Shown: positions 1-7,987 of the stretch, piece by piece
How the letters are laid out: the number at the start of each line of letters is the position of its first letter
How positions within the stretch are numbered: position 1 is the stretch's first letter
Assembly: GCA_002288445.1 (NCBI GenBank)
Contig: NEUQ01000003.1
Coordinates: forward strand, 1-45,959
Length of the DNA: 45,959 bases
Direction of reading: 5' to 3'
Source: Verrucomicrobiia bacterium Tous-C2TDCM
GTDB lineage: Bacteria; Verrucomicrobiota; Verrucomicrobiia; Verrucomicrobiales; DEV007
The notes under the pieces: model-generated
Database searches by the model: none
Seen by the model: the letters and a program-made list of their open reading frames with translations, nothing else
What the model was told of the DNA's origin: nothing
Program-made: the position numbers and the translations under genes

Positions 1-1190
1 TCGATTGGGGGAGCAAACGACGCAAAGACGGCGGGAACGGCAGGGGTGATCTTGATGGTTTTGTCAGGATTCGAAGGCTCGCCCCGCAGGTGGAAGAGGG
101 TCTCCACGTCTGGATGATCGTCGAAGACACGGGGAATGCCGTCGTTTTCAAAATCGATCTGGCCTGGCACGGGATCGAGCCGCACCTGATGGGGCTCGAA
201 GAGAGCCCGCAGGTTATAGTAGTCGACCTGGTCGATCGGATCATACTTGTGGTCATGGCACTTCGCGCAGTTTAGGGTCAGCCCGAGGAAGGCCTTCCCG
301 GTGTGTTCGATCGTGTCGTCGAGCCAGGTGGTGCGGTTGAAGAGGTAATAGTTCCGTGCGAGGAATCCGGTCGCGCGGATCGCCTTGGCGTCGCCGGGCA
401 CGAGTTCGTCTGCGGCGAGCATCTCGGCGATCATGCGATCGTAGCCCTTGTCCCCGTTAAGCGATTCAACGATCCAATCGCGCCAATGCCAGAGGTGTTT
501 CTGGCTGTGGCGGAGCTGGTCGCCGAGCCCATACCAGTCCGAGTAGCGCCAGACGTCCATCCAGTGTCGCGCCCATCGCTCGCCGTGTTGGGGACTGGCG
601 AGCAACTCGTCGACGATCCTTTCGTCAGGCCTGGTGTCGCGGAGTTGTTCCGCGGTTGGAGGCAATCCAACGAGGTCGAGGTAAAGACGACGGAGGAGCG
701 GCCCACGCTCCGCCTCGGCAGCGGGGACGAGCCCTTTCTCGCGATGCTTCCCCGCAAGAAAGGCATCGACCGGATGAACGATGCCCGCGATTGGCGGCAC
801 TTCGGGACGCTCGATGCGGTGGAAGGACCAGTGATCACGTGGATCCGCCTCGCCTTTCTCACCGGTCGGCACCGGGGCCCCGGCGAGAATCCAGGCGCGG
901 ATCGCGCCGATTTGTTCGGGCTTCAGTGGCGCGGCCTCGAGCGGCATGCGCTCATGCAGGTCTTCCGTCGTGAGCCGCTCGAGGAGCGGGCTCTCATCCG
1001 GTCTCCCGGCGACGATGACGGCTCCGTCCGCCCCTCCCTCGAGGAGGCGCGCTGCGGTATCGAGCCTCAATCCGCCCTTTTGTTTCAAGGACCCGTGACA
1101 GGATTGGCAACGTTCCGCCAGCACCGGCTTGATCTCGCGAAGGTAGTCGACCGCTTCGCTCTGGGTGGGGAGACTGCTCCACCCCAACAA
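1..1190 (-). CDS. PVC-type cytochrome c / DUF1549 protein (3' part outside window)
   Basis: The reverse strand is open from the window edge to beyond 1190. It reads as a secreted planctomycete/verrucomicrobial cytochrome protein. A heme motif CQSCH opens the N-terminal cytochrome-like domain (VDYLREIKPVLAERCQSCH). DUF1549 follows, with HWSFHRIERP, RLYLDLVGLPPT, RWARHWMDVWRYSD and a second motif CAKCHDHKYDPI. The usual DUF1553 C-terminus would lie off the left edge. These proteins are predicted to be exported electron-transfer or polymer-degradation proteins of unknown reaction, often paired with DUF1501 proteins. The start is unresolved. No ATG or GTG is in frame upstream of the domain. The nearest candidates are TTG codons at 1190/1187, yet the hydrophobic signal-like stretch (ATLAATLLLGW) continues to about 1211. 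A non-standard start or a small sequence error is possible. The ORF track lists only shadows here. Confidence 0.85.
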   Translation of the reverse strand, partial: MLGWSSLPTQSEAVDYLREIKPVLAERCQSCHGSLKQKGGLRLDTAARLLEGGADGAVIVAGRPDESPLLERLTTEDLHERMPLEAAPLKPEQIGAIRAWILAGAPVPTGEKGEADPRDHWSFHRIERPEVPPIAGIVHPVDAFLAGKHREKGLVPAAEAERGPLLRRLYLDLVGLPPTAEQLRDTRPDERIVDELLASPQHGERWARHWMDVWRYSDWYGLGDQLRHSQKHLWHWRDWIVESLNGDKGYDRMIAEMLAADELVPGDAKAIRATGFLARNYYLFNRTTWLDDTIEHTGKAFLGLTLNCAKCHDHKYDPIDQVDYYNLRALFEPHQVRLDPVPGQIDFENDGIPRVFDDHPDVETLFHLRGEPSNPDKTIKITPAVPAVFASFAPPI

Positions 1191-1421
1191 CAGCGTTGCG
1201 GCTAACGTGGCCCGCGGATTTGCGGGCCTTGGTCTGTCGTTTCCAGATCGGCTTATGGAGGAATCCTGCCAAATTGCTGCCGCGGCGGCGATCCTCTTTC
1301 TTCTCGCAATCGCGCCATCGGCAAGAGGAGTCGATCGATCGGTTCGCTCCAGAAAAAACGCGCTAAGATCACACGATAGGGGATCGTATAACCCTCGTGT
1401 AGATATGCCGCTCCATCCCTG

Positions 1422-2525
1422 ATGAACCAATCCAACCCGCTTTTCACCGCCCTCGCCGCCGCTCTCCTCTGGGCGGCACCCGCCGCCGAGGCCCAGCGCA
1501 CCAATCTCTCGGCCCGCGACGCTCTCGGTCTGGTCTCGGCCCAATTCGGTCCGCAGGCCACCCAGTCGATCGCCGAAATGCGAGCTCAGGGAGGTATTCC
1601 CCAGCCGAGCGACTGGCAGGTACTCGCCTACGACGAACGCGCGCCCAAGCTTCTCTATCGCTTCTGGGCCGGCGGCGGCCGAGCCGGAGATGGGGGAGTG
1701 GATGACCTTCGCTACCCCGACGACGTGCCGATCGGATATTTCGGCGTCTCACAAATCGCCGTGGATAGCGTGGCCGCCTTCACTATCGCCGAGGGAGAGG
1801 CCCGCAAGGCAAAAATGGCCTTCGACAGCTGCGATTACCTGCTGCGCCTCCGCGAATACTCGACCGAACTGGTCTGGCGTCTCGAATTGCTCGATGCCGC
1901 CCGTCGGCTCGTCGGCAAACTCTACATCTCTGGAAACACCGGGGAAGTCCTCCGCACCATCTGGGTTTATCGCGATCAGCGGGCAAGGCCGGACGGCCAA
2001 GCTCTCATCGTCGACTCACTGGCCCCGGCCGCTGCGACGACGCCATTGGGCTTGACGGGCGCCAATGCCTCCAGCGCGGCAATGCCGGGTTCGAAAATCG
2101 CACCCGGGGCAGTGATTTCCCCCCTGCCCCCGGGCATCGCTTCAGGCCAACTCCCCGGACAAATTCCCGGACAAATTCCCGGACAAGTCCCGGGATCGAC
2201 CATGGGAATCCCCTCCACACCCACACTTCCGACACCGGGGGTGAACGCGAACGGAAACCCTCCTTTTGCGCCGGTGGATGCCAACGGCCGCCCCATGGTC
2301 GGGCCCGGCCTGGGAGACGGCATCCCTTCGCCGCCCCCGTTGCCCCAGGCGCCTTCCTCATCGGGCGGGGCGATCCCGGCCCCGCCTGCCCTGCCGACTC
2401 CAGTCGTGCCGACCTCTCCAGCGCCCAAGCTGATTCCGACAAGTCCTCCGAAGCCACCCATCACGCCCTCGACGGGAGGCGGCGGAGACTCCGAAAGGAT
2501 CCCTCCCCCACCGATTCCTCGATAG
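1422..2525 (+). CDS. Secreted protein with PepSY-like core and proline-rich tail
   Basis: 367 residues. An N-terminal signal peptide ends near ALLWAAPAAEAQ (about residue 25). A folded region of about 170 residues follows; its end (STELVWRLELLD...GKLYISGNTGEVLR) resembles the strand-turn pattern of PepSY-type domains, an inference rather than a firm match. The last 170 residues are a low-complexity Pro/Gly/Ala/Ser tail that includes a 12-bp tandem repeat (PGQIPGQIPGQVPG). It is probably periplasmic or surface exposed. The gene starts divergently from the cytochrome gene. Its 3' end overlaps the end of the convergent cyclase gene by 65 bp. No specific function can be assigned. Confidence 0.8.
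   Translation: MNQSNPLFTALAAALLWAAPAAEAQRTNLSARDALGLVSAQFGPQATQSIAEMRAQGGIPQPSDWQVLAYDERAPKLLYRFWAGGGRAGDGGVDDLRYPDDVPIGYFGVSQIAVDSVAAFTIAEGEARKAKMAFDSCDYLLRLREYSTELVWRLELLDAARRLVGKLYISGNTGEVLRTIWVYRDQRARPDGQALIVDSLAPAAATTPLGLTGANASSAAMPGSKIAPGAVISPLPPGIASGQLPGQIPGQIPGQVPGSTMGIPSTPTLPTPGVNANGNPPFAPVDANGRPMVGPGLGDGIPSPPPLPQAPSSSGGAIPAPPALPTPVVPTSPAPKLIPTSPPKPPITPSTGGGGDSERIPPPPIPR
2154..2189 (+). repeat. Three 12-bp in-frame tandem repeats
   Basis: Three consecutive copies of CCCGGACAAATT (the third ends GTC) encode PGQI-PGQI-PGQV in the proline-rich tail of the secreted protein. The repeat length is a multiple of three, so copy-number change would not shift the frame. Confidence 0.85.
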
Positions 2526-4323
2526 ACTGCTGAATCAGGCTCAGGCGCCCGAGCGCCTCGACGGTCCAGACGATGGGATAGGCGCGCTCGAAATACCAGA
2601 GCTTCGCGAAGTAAAATCCGATCGGCGAGGGCTCGAAGCGCGTGCCATGTTCGGTCGCCTGATCGAGCCAGACAAAGCCGAGGGCGAGCGACTCGGCGCT
2701 GTGGCGTGATGGGTTGAAAGATTGGAGAAAGGCCAGGGCGCTGAGGGCGAGGGCGGTTTCTTCGATGGTGGAAGGCGTCTTATCGCGGGCCGAACCCCAG
2801 CCTCCGTCTTCATTTTGATGGGACAGGAGCCAAGCGCGACCCCGCTCGACCGCCTCACTCGTCGCGTCGATCTCGCCGAGGGCGAGCAGGACCTTGGCGG
2901 TGCCGTAGGTCGGATTTTCCTCGTCGTCGCGGCGATGCTGGTTACCAAACCAAAGCGGTCGCCAAGAGCCATCGCGACGCTGCTCGCGGAGGAGAAACGC
3001 GATCCCCCGCCTCGTGCCCTCGTCAAGGCGCGATCGGAGCTGGACGGGCATTTGCTGCCTCCAAGCCCGCCATGCACGAAGAGTATGCGCAGTGAGGTCG
3101 GGAGATGAGCGATCGAAGGGCAGTGCCCCCCATCCTCGACAGAAAGTGGGAATGCCTCCGTCGCGGTTCTGCAGATCGAGCAACCACGCGATTCCCGCCT
3201 CGGCCGCGACCCGTGATTCCTCGTCATCCGGTCCCGACAAAAGCTCCTTCAAAGCGAGAAGGGCTCCGGGCGTGTCGTCGGCGTCGGGGACGCCGCCGCT
3301 GAGATCGGTCCAAGCCCAGCCCCCGGGCGCGGCATCGGTGAAAGGGTGGCGTTCCCGGTATTGCTGACCGAGGAGCCAACGTTTCACCCGTCCCTCGCTG
3401 TCAAAAGAGAGACCGTCGCCGGAAGAGCCCGTCCGATCGGCGCTGAGCGCCTTCACCGCCAGGGTCGTGGCCCAGGTCGCGAGGTTCGTATCGATGGGCC
3501 AACTCCCGTCGGGACGGACCGTCTCCAAAAGAAAGGAGACCCCCAGACTCACGACGGGGTGGTCACGCTCACCGGCAGCAACGAGGGCCATCGTGACGAA
3601 ACTGGTCAACGGTGCCGCTTCTAGGAATCCTCCCGAGGCCGGTTGAATCGAGGCTAGCAGCTTGGAAAGTCCCGGCCAGAGGGGATCAGGCAAGGCGAGT
3701 CGAAACTTGGCCATCGTCCTGCGCGACTTGGCGTAACCGATCGCAATGAGGGCGGGCAGGGCGTAGCTCACCACGGGCAGACGCAGGATCGCGAACCAAT
3801 GGCGGGGAAAGGCGGCAAGCCAGTGTGGCATTTGCATCACCTGATCCCACCCGCGCGGCCCGAGGGTGCCACTGATCGCGCAGAGCATGAGGATGGGCAC
3901 GGAAAAGGTGCGGTCCTTCCCGTAACGGGCCTTCACCGTCTCGGCGATGCTCGCGGGATCGAGCGAGCCGACGTAGCCGCGGATCCAATGCGAGGCGCGC
4001 AGGACTGATGAACCTGCCGGATCGCCGCCGAAGCGGGTCAGGGCAGACCAGCAGAGCAGAGTCGTAGAGACGTTGGAGAAACTTTTGACCGTATCGCCCC
4101 AGCCACCGTCGGCGTTTTGATTCGCCATGAGCCAGCGGCAGGCGTCAGTGACCCGTTCGCGATGTTTCGCGGGATCGACCAAGCCGAGCGCAACGAGGGC
4201 GGTGGCGGTGGAAAGGGCAGAGGTGGAGAGTTCGCCAGTCCAGTGCCCTTCCGGGTTGCGCTCCGCGAGCAGCACGCTTTTTGCGTTTGTCAGGGTTTTT
4301 TGGAGGCGAGCCGGATCGATCAT
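2461..4323 (-). CDS. Squalene-hopene-cyclase-like class II terpene cyclase
   Basis: About 620 residues from the ATG at 4323 (MIDPARLQ...), close to the usual cyclase length. The track ORF starts 192 bp further upstream, inside the preceding gene; the 4323 start leaves a 10-bp gap to that gene's stop. Several QW-type repeats are visible (GHWTGEL, NADGGWGDT, PDGSWP, NEDGGWGSA). The catalytic acid motif appears as DADDT near residues 343-347 in PGGWAWTDLSGGVPDADDTP, and GKDRTFSVPIL is also characteristic. The family protonates a terminal alkene or epoxide to start polycyclisation of squalene-type substrates at the membrane. The variant GGW...DADDTP region differs from canonical hopene cyclases, so the product cannot be stated. 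It is the last gene of a three-gene unit. A squalene/phytoene synthase lies about 34 kb away in this window. Confidence 0.82.
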   Translation of the reverse strand: MIDPARLQKTLTNAKSVLLAERNPEGHWTGELSTSALSTATALVALGLVDPAKHRERVTDACRWLMANQNADGGWGDTVKSFSNVSTTLLCWSALTRFGGDPAGSSVLRASHWIRGYVGSLDPASIAETVKARYGKDRTFSVPILMLCAISGTLGPRGWDQVMQMPHWLAAFPRHWFAILRLPVVSYALPALIAIGYAKSRRTMAKFRLALPDPLWPGLSKLLASIQPASGGFLEAAPLTSFVTMALVAAGERDHPVVSLGVSFLLETVRPDGSWPIDTNLATWATTLAVKALSADRTGSSGDGLSFDSEGRVKRWLLGQQYRERHPFTDAAPGGWAWTDLSGGVPDADDTPGALLALKELLSGPDDEESRVAAEAGIAWLLDLQNRDGGIPTFCRGWGALPFDRSSPDLTAHTLRAWRAWRQQMPVQLRSRLDEGTRRGIAFLLREQRRDGSWRPLWFGNQHRRDDEENPTYGTAKVLLALGEIDATSEAVERGRAWLLSHQNEDGGWGSARDKTPSTIEETALALSALAFLQSFNPSRHSAESLALGFVWLDQATEHGTRFEPSPIGFYFAKLWYFERAYPIVWTVEALGRLSLIQQSIEESVGEGSFRSLRRLPSRA

Positions 4324-4333
4324 TACGAGAGCA

Positions 4334-5221
4334 TCAAAGAGCGAGATGACCGAGGGCGAGGAGACCGTAGTAGGTATATTCGATGTCGAATTCCTCCTCA
4401 TCCCAGGTGCCATGAAATCCCCCGGCGGCGGTCCAGAGGGAGTCGACGAAATCGAGCATGAGATCCTTCCGCTCCGCGAAACTGGCCTGCAATCCATCGA
4501 GGGCGTGCAGGGCAACGGCGGTGGAGAGGAGATCGGGCATGGGCGCGCCGGGAAAGGGCAGAAAACCGCCTGATGGATGCCACGAGTTCAAGATCCAGCC
4601 TGCCGTTTCGGCAGGGACGGGCTGGCGGAGATTGCGACAGAGGGTGACGGCCGCAGCGGTCGAGGGGAGGTTCGGGATGGGCAGATCGACATCGTTTGCC
4701 CAAGCCCCTCCGGCAACGCGCAGCGAGTCGAGACAACGCACGACCCCTTCCAAACATGGGAGTTCGATCCGGTGATCGGCGTAGGCTCCATAGGCGAGGA
4801 AACAGGCGTAGGCCGATCCGGTCTCGTCGTCGCCGGATTGATTGTAGCCTCCATCGGGGGTGCGGTAGCGCTCAATGCCTTCGAAAACGGGTGCGAGCAG
4901 GGTCGACGCAGGTGGCTTTGCCACGGCTGAGAAACTCCGCGCGAGACAACAGAGGTGCACGAAGTCAAGTTCCTCGAAGGCGACCCGTTTCGATTCAAGG
5001 AACGACTCCAGCGACTCGCCGGGCAGATCCACCTGTAGGGCGGTGAGGGCATCGATCGCGAAGCTCGTGTAATACAGGTCCGAGATGCCTTCGCGGTCGC
5101 GGAAGCCGCCGTCGGAATTCTGCTGCGATCGCACGTAGGCCTCTACGAGACCGCTGGCCTCGTCACCGAGCACAGATCGCGCGAGGCGCGCGACCTGGAG
5201 CATTTCGAGACGAAGGGACAT
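4334..5221 (-). CDS. Prenyltransferase-beta/squalene-oxidase-repeat protein
   Basis: 295 residues made of alpha-alpha barrel repeats with Gly-Gly-Phe/Tyr turns: SDGGFRDREGISDLYYTSFA, TPDGGYNQSGDD, SGGFLPFPGAPMPDLLST, AGGFHGTWDEEEFDIEYTYYG. This is the repeat family shared by protein prenyltransferase beta subunits and terpene cyclases. It has no DxDDT motif and I do not see the Asp/Cys/His zinc set of farnesyltransferases, so enzymatic activity is uncertain. It could be a partner or a catalytically divergent relative of the downstream cyclase. It starts 3 bp after the stop of the upstream lipoprotein gene and ends 10 bp before the cyclase start, so the three are almost certainly co-transcribed. 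Confidence 0.8.
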   Translation of the reverse strand: MSLRLEMLQVARLARSVLGDEASGLVEAYVRSQQNSDGGFRDREGISDLYYTSFAIDALTALQVDLPGESLESFLESKRVAFEELDFVHLCCLARSFSAVAKPPASTLLAPVFEGIERYRTPDGGYNQSGDDETGSAYACFLAYGAYADHRIELPCLEGVVRCLDSLRVAGGAWANDVDLPIPNLPSTAAAVTLCRNLRQPVPAETAGWILNSWHPSGGFLPFPGAPMPDLLSTAVALHALDGLQASFAERKDLMLDFVDSLWTAAGGFHGTWDEEEFDIEYTYYGLLALGHLAL

Positions 5222-5224
5222 GAC

Positions 5225-5848
5225 TCAGGGTTTTGCGGTCACCGAGACCTTCAGGTGATTCTTGAGATCCTGTGTCGTGCTTCCGGAAAAGACGATGACG
5301 GCCATCTCCGAGATCATCTTGACTTCGCCGGGATTTTTCGCCTCACCTTCCAGAGTCACCACGGCATCTAGGTAAGCGACTTTCGCGTTCGTGACCCTCT
5401 GGAGAAAAGGCACGAGAAACTCATCGGCGACACGATTGCCCCAACCGACTCCCATCCGCTCGTAATCGACCACCAGTGAGCTTTCGACCTCGTGTTGCGG
5501 GAACTCGCGGCTCAGCGCTTCGAGGATCCGTTCGACTTGGATCTTGCTGCGAAGTGCTCCCGTGACGACAATCCTTTTCCCTTCCATCGCGACGCTCAGC
5601 TCCGGCTCGGGCTCCGGGAGGGAAGATGGCCGATTCCGATCTTCCGCGGTCGATTCCTTGAAAGCGGGAGGAGTCGAGGGTGCAACCATCGGGGCCGTGA
5701 CTGGCGCGACCAACTCAGATGCCGCCGCCTTCTCTGCCGCGGCCGCTTGATTCTCTGACGTGATCTGCCGTTTCGGTTTCTCACAGGCGCTCACGAAGAG
5801 GAGCAGGACAAAAGGACTCCAATGGAGTCCGCGGAAGGGAAAATTCAT
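5225..5848 (-). CDS. Lipoprotein with BON-like repeats, first gene of the cyclase unit
   Basis: About 207 residues if translation begins at the ATG at 5848 (MNFPFRGLHW...); the track ORF extends upstream without support. A hydrophobic segment ends in the lipobox-like VSAC, predicting a lipid-anchored protein. An Ala/Glu/Pro-rich linker follows. The C-terminal 120 residues alternate strands and helices (VTGALRSKIQVERILEALS... YLDAVVTLEGEAKNPGEV), resembling BON-type repeats. It overlaps no neighbour and sits 3 bp upstream of the prenyltransferase-like gene. It is divergent from the oxidoreductase gene across 90 bp. The function is unknown; a periplasmic binding role beside a membrane terpenoid enzyme is only a guess. 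Confidence 0.72.
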   Translation of the reverse strand: MNFPFRGLHWSPFVLLLFVSACEKPKRQITSENQAAAAEKAAASELVAPVTAPMVAPSTPPAFKESTAEDRNRPSSLPEPEPELSVAMEGKRIVVTGALRSKIQVERILEALSREFPQHEVESSLVVDYERMGVGWGNRVADEFLVPFLQRVTNAKVAYLDAVVTLEGEAKNPGEVKMISEMAVIVFSGSTTQDLKNHLKVSVTAKP

Positions 5849-5938
5849 TGCGACTTGCGGGAAAAGGATTTGCAGCACAAGGATGACGCGAGGCTCGCTC
5901 CGCGTCCAGCGCGATTCACCGCTCGCCTCACGCATCTC

Positions 5939-7360
5939 ATGAACAACTCCTATGATTTCCTCGTCCTCGGCGGAGGCAGCGCCGGCTATGCGGCCGCACG
6001 CTCTGCCCACGATCTCGGGCTTACCGTGGCCGTGATTGATGGCGCCCGCGAACTTGGCGGACTTTGCATCCTGCGAGGCTGCATGCCCTCGAAGACACTG
6101 ATCGAGTCGGCAAACCGCTTTCGCTCGATGCGACGGGCGGAGGAATTCGGCCTGCGGGCCAGCAGTCTCGCCATCCGGACGGACGAGATCATCACGCGGA
6201 AACGTCGCCTCATCGCCGAGTTCGCCGACTACCGCCGCGGCCAGCTCGAGGACGGTCGTTTCGACCTTATACGCGGCAGAGCGGCGTTCCGCAACAAGGA
6301 GTCCGTGATCGTCACTCCACTCGAAGGGGGGGATCCCTTCGAAGTTGCTTTCCGCTCCTGCCTCATCGCCACCGGCTCGGTCGTGACGCGACTGCCCGTT
6401 CCGGGCCTCGAAGAGAACCGCTACTGGACCAGCGACGAGATCCTCGACGCAACCGAGTTACCCGACCGGTTCATTGTCCTCGGCGGCGGAGCCATCGCGC
6501 TCGAGATGGCCTGCTACCTCGAAGGCCTCGGAAAGCGCGTTGACGTGATCCAGCGCAGCGCGCACCTGCTCTCCTCCTCCGACACGGACATCGCCGTTTC
6601 CCTCGAAAAGGCCCTAAGGGGACGAGAAACGTTTTTCCTTCATACCGGCACCCGGCTCGACCGGGTGGAGATGAGCGATACAGGGGAGAAGACCGTCTTC
6701 TTCGAGCAAGACGGAGAGCCCCGCAGCGTCACCGCCGACGAAATCCTCCAAGCTGTCGGGCGATCCCCCAACACGGGCGCCCTTGAGGCGGCGACCGCCG
6801 GCCTGAATCTCGAACCGGGCTCTGGCCGCGTCCTCTGCGGCCCCGACCAAAGCACCTCGGTTGCCGGAATCTTCGCCGCCGGGGATGTTTGCGGGCCACA
6901 CGAGATCGTCCACATCGCGATCGAGCAAGGCGAAATCGCCGCCCACAACGCCGCTGTCCACCTTGGCAAAATCAATGGTCCGGCAAAGCGGATCGACTAT
7001 CGCTTGAAGATCCTCGGGATCTTCACCGACCCTCAGGTCGCCACCGTCGGGCTCTCCGAGAAGGAGGCCGCGGAGGCCGGACGAGCCTTCGCGGTGGCGA
7101 GCTATCCCTTTGATGATCACGGGAAATCCATGGTCATGGGAGAGACCCACGGGTTCGTGAAACTCATCGCCGACACGAACACGGGCGAGATCCTTGGAGG
7201 CGCCGTCGTCGGCCCCGAGGCGGTCGAGCTGATCCACGAAATCGTCGTTGCAATGGCTTTCCGCGCCACCGCGGGACAACTGCTAAAGATTCCGCACTAT
7301 CATCCGACCTTGAGTGAAATTTGGACCTACCCCGCAGAAGATCTTTCCATTTACGGATGA
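5939..7360 (+). CDS. Class I pyridine nucleotide-disulfide oxidoreductase (dihydrolipoamide-dehydrogenase-like)
   Basis: 473 residues from the ATG at 5939 (MNNSYDFLVLGGGSAGY); the track start at 5822 would add an unrelated tail. The N-terminal FAD-binding GxGxxG is followed by the redox-active disulfide GGLCILRGCMPSK (Cys43/Cys48). A second Rossmann motif lies in VLGGGAIALEM, the FAD motif in IFAAGDV, and the C-terminal active-site His is in HPTLSE (about residue 455). The family includes dihydrolipoamide dehydrogenase, mercuric reductase and glutathione reductase. The CILRGC spacing matches the Lpd/MerA type, but no 2-oxoacid dehydrogenase genes are nearby, so the substrate is not settled. 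The gene is monocistronic by context. Confidence 0.88.
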   Translation: MNNSYDFLVLGGGSAGYAAARSAHDLGLTVAVIDGARELGGLCILRGCMPSKTLIESANRFRSMRRAEEFGLRASSLAIRTDEIITRKRRLIAEFADYRRGQLEDGRFDLIRGRAAFRNKESVIVTPLEGGDPFEVAFRSCLIATGSVVTRLPVPGLEENRYWTSDEILDATELPDRFIVLGGGAIALEMACYLEGLGKRVDVIQRSAHLLSSSDTDIAVSLEKALRGRETFFLHTGTRLDRVEMSDTGEKTVFFEQDGEPRSVTADEILQAVGRSPNTGALEAATAGLNLEPGSGRVLCGPDQSTSVAGIFAAGDVCGPHEIVHIAIEQGEIAAHNAAVHLGKINGPAKRIDYRLKILGIFTDPQVATVGLSEKEAAEAGRAFAVASYPFDDHGKSMVMGETHGFVKLIADTNTGEILGGAVVGPEAVELIHEIVVAMAFRATAGQLLKIPHYHPTLSEIWTYPAEDLSIYG

Positions 7361-7381
7361 TTGAGCTAGTTTGCATCGTGT

Positions 7382-7405
7382 GATCTCGGGAACCCGCCCG
7401 GGATC
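7382..7405. terminator. Inverted repeat downstream of the oxidoreductase gene
   Basis: GATCTCGGG / CCCGGGATC (8 of 9 paired) separated by 6 bases, in the 73-bp gap before the bactofilin start. There is no T-run after it, so it may be a weak terminator or a leader hairpin. Confidence 0.3.
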
Positions 7406-7433
7406 AAACTTATCTCCCAAATCCCTTCCAGCC

Positions 7434-7904
7434 GTGCTCAAACAAATCATCAATCAGGAAGACAGCTCGGACGCCAGCAAGCCTGCCGAGGAAACCGCCG
7501 CCGCTCCCAAGACGCGCCCTGCCGCTCCGCTTGCCGGGGCGACCGCTGGCAAAAACATCCTTTCCAGTGATGTCGAAATCAAGGGCAAGCTCCGCTTTTC
7601 AAACGACCTCATCGTCGACGGCCGCATCGAAGGCGAGGTGCATTCCGAAGGCGACCTCACCGTCGGTGAGAACTCCCACATTGTCGGCGATGTGAAAACA
7701 CGCTCTGTTGTCGTCTTCGGCCGCATCGAGGGCAACATCACGGTCACGGATCGCTGCGAGCTCAAACAGAACGCCATCCTCCACGGAGATGTCACCGCCG
7801 GCAAGCTCGCGATCGAAGAAGGCGCCACATTCATGGGGTCATCGACTGTCGGCACGCCGCGCTCTGCGAGCAAGGCACCGGCCAAACCCGCTGGAGGCCA
7901 GTGA
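7434..7904 (+). CDS. Bactofilin
   Basis: About 156 residues from GTG at 7434 (reads MLKQIINQEDS); the track begins at a TTG at 7371, and the choice is uncertain because neither has a clear ribosome site. A 30-residue Ala/Pro-rich tail leads into a bactofilin (DUF583) domain. Regular Gly-spaced beta-helix repeats are visible: VEIKGKLRFSNDLIVDGRIEGEVHSEGDLTVGE, then VVFGRIEGNITV and AILHGDVTAGKLAIEEGA. Bactofilins polymerise into cytoskeletal filaments and scaffold envelope enzymes. The C-terminus ends in an Ala/Lys-rich tail. It is followed by a second bactofilin-like gene 83 bp later, so the two filament proteins are probably functionally linked. Confidence 0.9.
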   Translation: MLKQIINQEDSSDASKPAEETAAAPKTRPAAPLAGATAGKNILSSDVEIKGKLRFSNDLIVDGRIEGEVHSEGDLTVGENSHIVGDVKTRSVVVFGRIEGNITVTDRCELKQNAILHGDVTAGKLAIEEGATFMGSSTVGTPRSASKAPAKPAGGQ

Positions 7905-7987
7905 TCCAATCCGTCTCTTGAACCGCTCTCAAATCGAAGGAGGGCGGCCGCGGGGCGCGCGCCTCTCTCGAATACCCCGCTCCTGAC

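Noticed and set aside
303-1205. 300-residue plus ORF
   Set aside because: It is antisense to the DUF1549 cytochrome gene, whose CxxCH and family motifs are clear.
4286-4296. TTTGTCAGGGT, a one-mismatch copy of the recurrent word
   Set aside because: It is in a different reading frame (TLTN) and has a mismatch, so it was not counted as a hit; the same holds for ACCCTGACAAA at 23937.
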